DNA from: an uncultured Collinsella sp. | GTDB lineage: Bacteria > Actinomycetota > Coriobacteriia > Coriobacteriales > Coriobacteriaceae | Assembly (NCBI GenBank): GCA_902479135.1 | Contig: CABSNU010000001.1 | Location: 1-64,000, forward strand | Length of the DNA: 64,000 nucleotides | Reading direction: 5' to 3' | Part shown: positions 17,012 through 27,147 of the stretch, in pieces | Layout: each line of letters opens with the position of its first letter | Position numbering within the stretch: position 1 is the first letter of the stretch | Translations under genes and position numbers: made by a program | Notes under the pieces: model-generated | Databases searched by the model: none | What the model saw: only the letters and a program-made list of their open reading frames with translations | Told to the model about the DNA's origin: nothing

Positions 17012-17830
17012 CTAGCCGATGGCGTTTTTGAGTTCCGCGCGGCGCTTTTTCATGCCCGTCATGACGGCGTTGCGCAGCTCGGGCATGCGCGCGGCATCCA
17101 TCTGTGGAACGCCCTCGAGCTTATAGGGAATGCCCAGTTGCTCATACTTGACGACACCCATCGTGTGATACGGCAGCATCTCCAGGCCAACCACGTTATG
17201 CCACGGGGCGATTAGACGACCGAGCGCCTCGCACTCCTCAACCGTATCGGTGATACCCGGCACCACCACATGGCGGATAACGACCTTAATCTTGCGACGC
17301 GCGAGCTCATCACCAAACGCCAGAATGCGTGCGGGATCGCAACCGGTCAGCTTTTTATGCTCGACGGGATCGGCGTGTTTAATGTCAAGCAGCACCATGT
17401 CGATCTCGTTGAGTACGGCATCGAACTTCTCGGGATGCGCGGGATCGAACGCATAGCCGCAGCTATCCAAGCAGGTATGCACGCGACCATCGGGGTTATT
17501 GTGCATGGCGCGGAACAGGTCGGCTAAAAACGCGGGCTGCAGGAGCGGCTCGCCGCCGGACACCGTAATACCGCCGCTGCGGTAAAACTCATGGTTGCTC
17601 TGGAACTCGTCCATCAGGTGCTCGACGGTCACCATGGTGCCGCCGTTAACCGACCAGGTGTCGGGGTTGTGGCAATACGCACAGCGCATGGGGCAGCCCT
17701 GAACAAACACCACAAAGCGGATGCCGGGTCCATCGACCGTTCCCATCGTCTCAATCGAATGCACGCGGCCCAGGGCAAACGCGGAGTCCTCAGGACGAGC
17801 GTCCACACCCTCGAGCGTCATCTCAGCCAT
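17012..17830 (-). CDS. pflA: Pyruvate formate-lyase-activating enzyme
   Basis: A 272-residue radical-SAM enzyme that installs the glycyl radical on pyruvate formate-lyase. The [4Fe-4S] cluster cysteines are in CPMRCAYC (C46, C50, C53); the glycine-rich SAM motif is SGGEPLLQ, and GTVDGPGIRFV is typical of PflA. ATG 17830 was chosen because AAGGTAGCGGGA precedes it; an ATG at 17851 has no RBS. Unusually, a DegV-type gene lies between pflA and the pfl structural genes, all on one strand. In this organism its target glycine is on a separate small protein. Confidence 0.9.
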   Translation of the reverse strand: MAEMTLEGVDARPEDSAFALGRVHSIETMGTVDGPGIRFVVFVQGCPMRCAYCHNPDTWSVNGGTMVTVEHLMDEFQSNHEFYRSGGITVSGGEPLLQPAFLADLFRAMHNNPDGRVHTCLDSCGYAFDPAHPEKFDAVLNEIDMVLLDIKHADPVEHKKLTGCDPARILAFGDELARRKIKVVIRHVVVPGITDTVEECEALGRLIAPWHNVVGLEMLPYHTMGVVKYEQLGIPYKLEGVPQMDAARMPELRNAVMTGMKKRRAELKNAIG

Positions 17831-18016
17831 TCCCGCTACCTTGCCTCTCATTGGTTTTAGCTACATAAATGCCAGAGTCATTCTAGCCTATATGCTTGAT
17901 GGCGAAACGGTTTAGCGGTCAATTGGATTGTCCTATTTGGCGCCATGCAAAAGCGACGGGAAGGTTGTCGCAACCCGCCCGCCGTCAAGGCAATAGAAAT
18001 CGATAGACGCCAGGCT

Positions 18017-18871
18017 TTACGCCTTGAGCGTGAGCACCGCGCCGAAGGCGGTCGGGCCGCAATGGCTCGAGATGACGCCGCCAACCTGAGTCCAGGTAAT
18101 ATCCTTAAAGCCCAGGTCATGCGCATAGACCTCCATGTCGTCGCGCAGCTCCTGGGAAAGGCCCACCGAATACGCCAGGCCAATGTGCGAGTAGTCGATC
18201 TCGCCCTTCGCAACCATGTGGTCAATAAAGGCACGGGCGCATTTGAGCATAGAGCCGCGGAACTTCTTGGTCGCCACGAACTTGCCGCCCGTCACCTCAA
18301 TGCAGGGCTTAATCTTGAGCAGGTGGGCGCCAAGGAATGCCACGTTGGACAGACGACCGCCCGCCTTAAGGAAGGCTAGGTCGGTAGGAACAAAACCCAG
18401 AAGCACACGGTCCATGACGGAATTCGTAAAAGCAAAAATCTCGTCGACGGTGGCATCGGGGTGAGCCTCGATGTATTTGGCGGTCTCGACGACGACGAGC
18501 GACTGGCCCACCGAGACAAAGCGCGTGTCCATGGAGAACACGTAGTCGCGGCCCTTAGCTGCAATCTTAGAGGACTGATGCGAGCAGGTCGTGGCCTCGG
18601 AGTACGCAAGATGCAGAATGGTCGCATCGGGCTGCTCGGCATGGATACGGTCGTACACGTGAGCAAAATCCGCAGGCGCGCAGCCACTGGTCTTGGGCAT
18701 AACGCCAAACTCGTTGCAGCGCGAATAAATCTCGAGCGGATCGATCGAGCCGTCCTCGACGGTCTCGTCACCAATCGTGACATGCATAGGCACGCGCACG
18801 ATACCGTAGCGCTCACAAAGCTCTGGCGTCACATCCGAGCCTGACTCGACCACGATTACGTACTTGCCCAT
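18017..18871 (-). CDS. DegV family fatty-acid-binding protein
   Basis: A 284-residue soluble protein of the DegV family (fatty acid binding, FakB-like). It opens with KYVIVVESGSDVTPEL, has TSGCAPADFAHVYD and the C-terminal ISSHCGPTAFGAV, all in the places usual for the family. FakB proteins present exogenous fatty acids to the kinase FakA, which is not in this window. ATG 18871 has a weak RBS; ATG 18877 is equally possible. It sits between pflA and the pfl genes, with no obvious functional link. Confidence 0.85.
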   Translation of the reverse strand: MGKYVIVVESGSDVTPELCERYGIVRVPMHVTIGDETVEDGSIDPLEIYSRCNEFGVMPKTSGCAPADFAHVYDRIHAEQPDATILHLAYSEATTCSHQSSKIAAKGRDYVFSMDTRFVSVGQSLVVVETAKYIEAHPDATVDEIFAFTNSVMDRVLLGFVPTDLAFLKAGGRLSNVAFLGAHLLKIKPCIEVTGGKFVATKKFRGSMLKCARAFIDHMVAKGEIDYSHIGLAYSVGLSQELRDDMEVYAHDLGFKDITWTQVGGVISSHCGPTAFGAVLTLKA

Positions 18872-19313
18872 TACCATCACTACCAATCTAGTCGTTGACA
18901 TGTTCACTGTTCGACACGCTGCTGCCGCACTGTTGTGCAACGGCATGTAAGCGCCAGAAAGACGCCGCCCTTTGCACATAACAAAGGACAGCGTCTCCCT
19001 GGAAAACTCCGTGCTTATCAGAGATTCTACACGGTTTATTAAGAAGTGTTACTTACTCCGCAAACGGTAGCTATACGCGATAAACGGTAACGCCACCAAG
19101 GAAGTGTTTATGCACCAAACCATTAGGAGAGTTCCGCCTAAAGGGTGACTACACAGGATCCCCGCGAGGGCGTAATGGGCTTCCCCCAGAACATTCCGCA
19201 GGACGCAAAGAGGTCCCGCAGCGCGAAGCGCGCAGCGGGACCTCTTTGCATGTCCGAGGACGTTCTGGGGGAAGCCCATTACGCCCTCGCGATCCTGCGG
19301 GAGTTAAACCCCT
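18872..19313. other. Intergenic region degV to grcA
   Basis: Apart from the nested hairpin (19163-19291) no gene is supported. The part next to the DegV gene should hold its promoter. Short frames here lack RBSs. Confidence 0.5.
19163..19291 (-). ncRNA. Nested 3'-end hairpin element, copy 3 (grcA)
   Basis: A 30-bp perfect outer stem (19163-19192 with 19262-19291), 14-bp inner stem (CAAAGAGGTCCCGC with its complement) and a CUUCG cap inside GCGCGCTTCGCGCT. On the grcA strand the internal loop reads GUCCUCGGACAUG on the 5' side and CGUCCUGCGGAAU on the 3' side. It begins 22 nt after the grcA stop, in the same orientation to its gene as copies 1, 2 and 4. Confidence 0.7.
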
Positions 19314-19565
19314 TTAGAACTTGTCGTGGAAGGTACGCGAAATGACCTCGTCCTGCTGCTCCTTGGTGAGCGTGTGGAAGTTCACGGCATAGCCGGAAAC
19401 GCGGATGGTCAGCTGCGGGTACTTCTCGGGGTGAGCCTGAGCATCGAGCAACGTCTCACGGTTGAAGACGTTGATGTTCAGGTGATGGCCACCCTTCTCG
19501 GCGTAAGCGTCGAGCATGTGGACCAGGTTATCGGCCTGAGTCTCGGAAACTTCAGAAACCTTCAT
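19314..19565 (-). CDS. grcA: Glycyl-radical subunit of pyruvate formate-lyase (GrcA/YfiD-like)
   Basis: An 83-residue protein equal to the C-terminal glycyl-radical domain of pyruvate formate-lyase. The radical motif RVSGYAVNF places the radical glycine at residue 58, followed by the conserved tail [30 protein letters not shown] matches the segment that precedes it in complete PFLs. The start has AAGGAG at good spacing. The catalytic gene upstream ends just where this one begins in a full PFL, so this is probably an essential subunit rather than the spare part that YfiD is in E. coli. Two hairpins separate it from pflB. Confidence 0.9.
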   Translation of the reverse strand: MKVSEVSETQADNLVHMLDAYAEKGGHHLNINVFNRETLLDAQAHPEKYPQLTIRVSGYAVNFHTLTKEQQDEVISRTFHDKF

Positions 19566-19588
19566 AATGTGTCTCCTTCGATCGATAG

Positions 19589-19649
19589 GCGCCGGCCGAA
19601 ACCGGCGCGCTAATCAGTAATCGTTATTGTTAGTATAGCACTAACAATA
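19589..19649 (-). terminator. Two hairpins between pflB and grcA
   Basis: On the leftward strand the first hairpin is TATTGTTAGT/ACTAACAATA (19625-19649), directly after the pflB stop; the second is GCGCCGG/CCGGCGC (19589-19608), 24-45 nt ahead of the grcA start. They could partly end transcription or be processing sites that let grcA be made in a different amount from pflB. Confidence 0.6.
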
Positions 19650-19650
19650 G

Positions 19651-21702
<2,052 letters not shown>

Positions 21703-22172
21703 TGTGTAACCACGCTCCTAGTTACGTGTAATGCGGCGCTCTCTCACACCGCTGCTTATTGAATTCTTGAATTATCGGCTTGCACTACCGGCTTCTTTCG
21801 TTCTTCACCACACGTTGGTACAGGGAAAAACGTTTGTCCGCCTTGGAACTGCAACCCAAAACCCAAGATTTCACCCGTTTGAGAAGGATAACATAGCCAC
21901 CCCCTTCATCAGGGCTGTTATATGTTTCTTTTTTTATACCATTAGTGCGTTTTTAACAAATCCGCAGGAAATGCGAGCGCGAACAACTACCGTTCACCGA
22001 TTTGTTTGGTATTTTTCCTTGCCTTTGTACGACGTTCACTCTAGCTGTTATGCCAGTTTTAGCAGGGTAAAGTGCCCCAGAGACCCCGCAGAAACTGCAG
22101 GGCGGCCACGGGATTTCCCCCGGGACCGCCCTGTGGCATGGTTAGTTATTTAGCTTTGACTGCCGCTTGGCA
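21703..22172. other. pflB upstream region and kdgT 3' region
   Basis: AT-rich for this genome. On the leftward strand TTGTTA (21959-21954) and TATAAA (21938-21933) could be a pflB promoter with short spacing and a roughly 230-nt leader. At 22098-22133 CAGGGCGG and CCGCCCTG form a hairpin behind kdgT. No gene seen. No convincing FNR or Rex site was found by eye. Confidence 0.4.
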
Positions 22173-23186
22173 TTAGGCGGCTGCGGCGGCCTTGTCGGTC
22201 GTTGCCTTGCTGTGGCCCTGACCCTCAAAATGCTTGTAGCACCAGCTGGTGACCAGCGGGGTCAAAATGGCCGTCACGATAGCACATGCTGCGACCTGCG
22301 CCGTAGCCGTCGCGAGCACCGCGCCGCCGTACATGGCCTCGTTGACGCTTGCCATGGCAGCAGGCGTGGCCACATTGGCTCCGGCGCAGCTCGAAATGGC
22401 CGCACCTGCGACACCCGTACCGCCCGTGAGCTTATCGACCGCGATGACGGGAATTGCAAAGACCACCGAGCAGATCACGCCGAGCAGGATGCCGGGAAGA
22501 CCACCGTTGATAAGCTGGCCAAAGGTCATGGTCGAGCCCATGGCAAAGAAGACGAGCACGATGATGGCGGAAAGTGCCGGTGCCATCATCTTCTTAAAGC
22601 TGGGGAAGAGGTTACCCAGGATAATGCCGACGACGATCGGCAGGATGGCGCCCACGAGCGACCAGCCGATCGGAGCCTGACCGGCAGCGCCGAGCACGAT
22701 CATCGTGACCGGAGGGCCGACAACCAGCGTGGTGATGGCGACGGCGCCACGCTCGGCCTCGTTGCCCATGGTACCCATCAGTCCGGCGTACATAGCGTTG
22801 TTGGCACCCGTGCAAGCGGCCAGCATCACCATGGCCGAGATGCCAAACAGGTTGTCGTTGAACACATAAAGGATGAGCAGCGACACGGCAACAACCACGA
22901 TCTGCTTGACGGCGATGATGATGGCGCCGCGGGCAGCGGCGGCAGGAGCGCTCTTAAACGAAATCGTCGTACCGACGATGAGCAGAAAAGCGCCAACAAG
23001 CGGGCCTGCGCCCTGCTGGGTCATGCCGAGCGTAAAGCTGCCGAGCGTTTTGAACAGGTCGGGGAACAGCGTGTTGAGCAGGCAGCCCAACAAAAGCGGC
23101 ACCAAAATATTGGCACCCGGGATGGAGGACATCTTAAAGAACGGCTCCTTTGCCGCCGGCGCCTCCACCGCAGTCGATTCACTCAT
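22173..23186 (-). CDS. kdgT: 2-keto-3-deoxygluconate permease
   Basis: A 337-residue membrane protein of the KdgT family, which imports 2-keto-3-deoxygluconate by proton symport. Family-like stretches include PGANILVPLLLGCLLNTLFP near the N-terminus, ACTGANNAMYAGLMG and SSCAGANVATPAAMA; about ten hydrophobic segments are visible. ATG 23186 has AAAGGAG at good spacing. The SDR gene upstream on the same strand may act on the imported sugar acid. Confidence 0.85.
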   Translation of the reverse strand: MSESTAVEAPAAKEPFFKMSSIPGANILVPLLLGCLLNTLFPDLFKTLGSFTLGMTQQGAGPLVGAFLLIVGTTISFKSAPAAAARGAIIIAVKQIVVVAVSLLILYVFNDNLFGISAMVMLAACTGANNAMYAGLMGTMGNEAERGAVAITTLVVGPPVTMIVLGAAGQAPIGWSLVGAILPIVVGIILGNLFPSFKKMMAPALSAIIVLVFFAMGSTMTFGQLINGGLPGILLGVICSVVFAIPVIAVDKLTGGTGVAGAAISSCAGANVATPAAMASVNEAMYGGAVLATATAQVAACAIVTAILTPLVTSWCYKHFEGQGHSKATTDKAAAAA

Positions 23187-23294
23187 ATATATCTCCTTTG
23201 GATGCATGCGAATCGTAGCCGCACGCGCCTTTGTCAGAAAGAAGGCGACGGTCCCGAGTCGCAGGAGCCGTCGCCGAATTATCGTCGCGGGGTA

Positions 23295-24044
23295 TTACCC
23301 GTCCAGAACGATGCCACCGTCGCAGTCACCGATCTCGCCGTTCACGAAGCTGGCGAGGTCGGAAGCGAAGAACAGCACCATCTGCGCAGGCTCGCTGGCC
23401 TGAGCGGCGCGGCCCAGAGGAATACCGTTGATGATGCGCTGAGAGTTCTCGTCAGAGAGAATCGAGGTCATATCGGTCAACGTGAGCGACGGGCACACGG
23501 CGTTGCAGCGGACGCCGAACTTGCCGCCTTCCTTGGCGACTGCCTTGGTTAGACCGTTAACACCGGCCTTGGAACTCGCGTAAGCCGCGGTGCCGAGCAG
23601 GCCGCCACCGATCTTGCCCGCAACGGAACTCACGTTGACGATAGTGCCGGCATGGGCCGCCTTAAAGTGCGGGTACACAGCATTCATCATAGTGAAGGTA
23701 CCGTTGAGGTTGATGTCGATGGTACGACGCCACTCGGTGTCATCGATCTCGTCGAACTTCTTGGTGCTGATGACGCCAGCGCAGTTGATCAGGATGTTGG
23801 TTTGCGGCAGGTCCGTAAAAATCTGCTCGACGGTCTCACGCGCCTTGGGCGCATCGGCAACATCGAGCTGATAGAACTTGTTGCCCTCGCCAAGCTCGGC
23901 CACAGCGGCCTCGCCCTTAGCAGCGTTCCTTGCGATGAGCGCGACGTGTCCGCCGCCCGCGACGATGCCCTTGGCGATCTCGAGGCCAATGCCCTGAGTG
24001 CCGCCTGTGACAATCGCGGTCTTGCCCGTGAAGTCAAATGCCAT
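23295..24044 (-). CDS. SDR-family oxidoreductase, possibly KduD-like
   Basis: A 249-residue short-chain dehydrogenase. The cofactor motif is TGGTQGIG near residue 12, the NAG-type motif NCAGVIS near 90, catalytic Ser in NVSSVAG and Tyr-Lys in YASSK near 155. ATG 24044 has an AAGGGGGA RBS. Placement before kdgT suggests a 2-deoxy-ketogluconate 5-dehydrogenase role, but FabG-like or other polyol dehydrogenase activity cannot be excluded. About 110 nt separate it from kdgT. Confidence 0.75.
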   Translation of the reverse strand: MAFDFTGKTAIVTGGTQGIGLEIAKGIVAGGGHVALIARNAAKGEAAVAELGEGNKFYQLDVADAPKARETVEQIFTDLPQTNILINCAGVISTKKFDEIDDTEWRRTIDINLNGTFTMMNAVYPHFKAAHAGTIVNVSSVAGKIGGGLLGTAAYASSKAGVNGLTKAVAKEGGKFGVRCNAVCPSLTLTDMTSILSDENSQRIINGIPLGRAAQASEPAQMVLFFASDLASFVNGEIGDCDGGIVLDG

Positions 24045-24334
24045 GACTCCATCCCCCTTTATATAAGGTGTCTCCTTGCGGGAAGTTGGAGCATCGCACG
24101 TGGCGATTATATGAGTTCCAGTCGTCATGGTGGTGACAACCCCTCGCCTAACCGCGTGCATGATAATTCTTTGAAACGCTACAATTATTGAATGATTTTA
24201 AGTCTTTATACGCTCTTTATATTGACTGGCAGCCACGTAGATTTTTGGGACATGCCTCAAAATCTGCCGGTTAGGGTGCGCGTACATGGGTATCATCTTT
24301 CACTGAAAATAGTTTCTAGTGTTAGGGGTTTTCG
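24045..24334. other. Divergent promoter region of SDR and MarR genes
   Basis: Holds a short inverted repeat at 24238-24266 (GATTTTTGGGACATGCCTC and flanks) that repeats, inverted, the hairpin behind lysC. AT-rich stretches at 24175-24225 are likely promoters. No gene. Confidence 0.4.
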
Positions 24335-24784
24335 GTGGAAGATACCGATTTCTATGAGCTTGGGCGTCAGCTCTTAACTGAGTTTGGTAGCATGCATCAG
24401 CGCATTTCGCGCTTTGCGGACAAAGCTCTCGGCGGCGAGATGGCTGTCATGCGCGCCCTCATACTCGCTGGTGGTTCGCTCACGCCGAGCGAACTCGCTG
24501 ATCGCGCCTGGGTCTCGAGCGCTCGCACCGCCAATATTCTGCGCGCCCTAGAGGCCAAGGGCTGGGTTGAGCGTGAGCACTCAAAGACCGACCGTCGTCG
24601 CGTGCACGTCACAGTGACCGACAAGGGATTCCATGATCTCGAAATCAAGCGTCGGGAACTCGAGGACCGCACCGCGGCCTTCCTCGAGCAGCTCGGCGAA
24701 ACAGATACCCAAGAGATGGTGCGCCTTCTAAGGCGTTTCAACGAAATTATCGACCGCAATCAAGAAAGGAGAGATGCCGAGTGA
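24335..24784 (+). CDS. MarR-family transcriptional regulator
   Basis: A 149-residue winged-helix regulator. The recognition region is LTPSELADRAWVSSARTANI and the wing is EREHSKTDRRRVHVTVTDKG. The GTG start at 24335 has an AGGGG RBS. Its stop overlaps the GTG start of the first exporter gene by 4 nt, so it is the first gene of a three-gene operon and most likely a ligand-responsive repressor of the exporter. Confidence 0.9.
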   Translation: MEDTDFYELGRQLLTEFGSMHQRISRFADKALGGEMAVMRALILAGGSLTPSELADRAWVSSARTANILRALEAKGWVEREHSKTDRRRVHVTVTDKGFHDLEIKRRELEDRTAAFLEQLGETDTQEMVRLLRRFNEIIDRNQERRDAE

Positions 24785-27147
24785 GGATTCTCAAGCTCTT
24801 TAAAAAGCATGTCCCAGCACTGTTCGCAGCTATCGTACTTATCGTAATCAGCTGCAACGCCGATCTGGCACTGCCTACCTATATGAGCGACATCGTCGAC
24901 GTGGGCGTGCAGCAAGGCGGCATCGCCTCGCCCGTGCCCGACACCATTCGTGCCGAATCGCTCGACGACCTCGAACTCTTTATGAGCGCCAAGGACGCCA
25001 AGACAGTAGAAGCTGCGTTTGGCAAGGCAGACAAAAACGGCATTCGCACGTACAGGGGAACCGAGGATGAGCGCGCCGACGGCGGCAAGATTGCCGATAT
25101 CATGAGCCTGCCCGAGACTGTCGTCCTTTCGCTCAACCAGGGCATCGACGCCAGCTCCATGGACGACATGATGGGCACGTCCAGCGAGAAAGATAACAGC
25201 GCCGCCCAGGCCATGCCCACCCCGGAGCAGATGGCGGCGATGACGCCCGAGCAGCTCGCCGAGATGCAGCAGAAGGCCGCAGCGGCGCAGAATATGCAAA
25301 AGCAGATTGATGCCGACGGCGGTAAGATCACCATGAAGAGCCTGCGTCTAGGCGTTGAAGGTGGCCTCATCGACCAGGGCAAGCTCGTCGAGGGCGCCAA
25401 CGGTATGGCGGACAAAATGGGCTCCATGTCGGGCTCCATCGTGACCCAACGCGCCGTGAGCTATGTGCAGGACGAGTACAAGGCACAGGGCATCGACCCC
25501 GCCGACGTGCAGAACGCCTACCTGAGCCGCATGGCGACCACGATGTTTGGTCTGTGCCTCGTGTCGCTCGTCGCCACCATCCTGACCGGTGCCGTGGCCT
25601 CGCGCACCGCCTGTTCCATCGCCCGCGACCTGCGCCGCGAGACCTTCAACAAGGTTATGCACTTCTCGCCGGCCGAGGTGGGCAAGTTTAGCCAGGCCTC
25701 GCTCATCACCCGCTGCACCAACGACATTCAGCAGATCCAGATGGCCGCAACCCTGTTCATCCGCATGTGCCTGATGGCCCCCGTCATGGGCATCGTCGCT
25801 GTCATGCGTGTCCTGGCCAACCACACCGGCCTGGAGTGGACCATCGCCGTGGCCATCATCGCGGTCTCGGCCGTCGTCGGCGTGCTTATGGGCCTCACCA
25901 TGCCCAAGTTCAAAAAGATGCAGAGCTTTGTGGACCGTGTGAACCTTACCGCCCGCGAGCTGCTCGACGGCCTTATGCCTATCCGTTCGTTCAACCGCGA
26001 GGAGCATGAGCTCGAGCGTTTTGACAAGGCTTCGCTCGACCTGATGACCACGCAGCTCTACACCAACCGCGCCATGAGCTTTATGATGCCGCTCATGATG
26101 CTCGTCATGAACTGCATCACCGTGCTTATCGTCTGGTTTGGCGCGCGGGGCGTGTCCGACGGCGTGATGCAGGTCGGCAACATGATGGCGTTTATCTCCT
26201 ATACCATGCAGATCGTCATGGCGTTTATGATCCTCACCATGGTTTCGGTCATCCTGCCCCGCGCCGAGGTCGCAGCCGAGCGCGTGGAAGAGGTCATCAC
26301 CTGCCCCACGAGCATCAACGACCCTGCCTCGCCCAAACTGCCCGCAGCCAGCGCGCCGCGCGGTGAGCTCACCTTCCGCGACGTGAGCTTCCAGTACCCC
26401 GATGCCCGCGCCGATGTCATCAGCGGTGTGAACTTCACCACGCACGCCGGCCAGATGCTCGGCATCATTGGCTCCACGGGCTCGGGCAAGTCCACGCTCG
26501 TGCAGCTGATTCCGCGCCTGTACGACGTCACGGGCGGCAGCATTTCGCTCGACGGCATCGACGTGCGCGACATGACCCTTTCCGAGCTGCGCCGCCGCAT
26601 CGGTTACATCCCGCAGCAGGGTCGCCTGTTCTCGGGCACCGTTGAGAGCAACCTCAAGTTTGCCGGCGACATGGTGAGCGATGATGACATGCACCAGGCA
26701 GCGCGCATCGCACAGGCCGAGGACTTTATCGCCGAACGTGAGGGCGGTTACGACTCCCCCATCAGCCAGGGCGGCTCCAATGTCTCGGGCGGTCAGCGTC
26801 AGCGCCTGGCCATCGCCCGCGCCTTGGCCAAGAAGCCCGAGGTCGTGGTGTTCGATGACTCGTTTAGCGCCCTCGACTACAAGACCGACGCGCGCCTGCG
26901 CGAGGAGCTGGCCAAAAACGTTACCGACGCCGCACTCGTGGTCGTGGCCCAGCGCATCGCGACCATCATGCACGCCGACCAGATCATCGTGCTCGACGAC
27001 GGTCACGTAGTGGGCACCGGCACGCACGAGGAGCTGCTGCACGGCTGCCCGGCGTACCTGGAGATTGCACAGTCGCAGCTTTCCGCCGAGGAGCTGGGGC
27101 TTACCCAAGAAGAAATTGCAGCCGTCATGGAAGGAGGCGAGCGCTAA
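24781..27147 (+). CDS. ABC exporter half-transporter with large extracytoplasmic insertion (degenerate site)
   Basis: A 788-residue fused membrane/ATPase protein. After the first membrane segment (ALFAAIVLIVISC) there is an insertion of roughly 180 residues with Met/Gln/Ala-rich helices (MPTPEQMAAMTPEQLAEMQQ), absent from standard 580-residue exporters. The ATPase domain has Walker A GSTGSGKST and signature VSGGQRQR, but Walker B is VVVFDDSF: Asp replaces the catalytic Glu. With the next gene it forms a heterodimeric exporter with one degenerate site. The substrate (drug, lipid or peptide) is unknown. Confidence 0.88.
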   Translation: MRILKLFKKHVPALFAAIVLIVISCNADLALPTYMSDIVDVGVQQGGIASPVPDTIRAESLDDLELFMSAKDAKTVEAAFGKADKNGIRTYRGTEDERADGGKIADIMSLPETVVLSLNQGIDASSMDDMMGTSSEKDNSAAQAMPTPEQMAAMTPEQLAEMQQKAAAAQNMQKQIDADGGKITMKSLRLGVEGGLIDQGKLVEGANGMADKMGSMSGSIVTQRAVSYVQDEYKAQGIDPADVQNAYLSRMATTMFGLCLVSLVATILTGAVASRTACSIARDLRRETFNKVMHFSPAEVGKFSQASLITRCTNDIQQIQMAATLFIRMCLMAPVMGIVAVMRVLANHTGLEWTIAVAIIAVSAVVGVLMGLTMPKFKKMQSFVDRVNLTARELLDGLMPIRSFNREEHELERFDKASLDLMTTQLYTNRAMSFMMPLMMLVMNCITVLIVWFGARGVSDGVMQVGNMMAFISYTMQIVMAFMILTMVSVILPRAEVAAERVEEVITCPTSINDPASPKLPAASAPRGELTFRDVSFQYPDARADVISGVNFTTHAGQMLGIIGSTGSGKSTLVQLIPRLYDVTGGSISLDGIDVRDMTLSELRRRIGYIPQQGRLFSGTVESNLKFAGDMVSDDDMHQAARIAQAEDFIAEREGGYDSPISQGGSNVSGGQRQRLAIARALAKKPEVVVFDDSFSALDYKTDARLREELAKNVTDAALVVVAQRIATIMHADQIIVLDDGHVVGTGTHEELLHGCPAYLEIAQSQLSAEELGLTQEEIAAVMEGGER

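Noticed and set aside
21895..21960. FNR- or Rex-type operator in the pflB promoter
   Set aside because: Only a half-site-like TTGTTAA was seen; no full palindrome.
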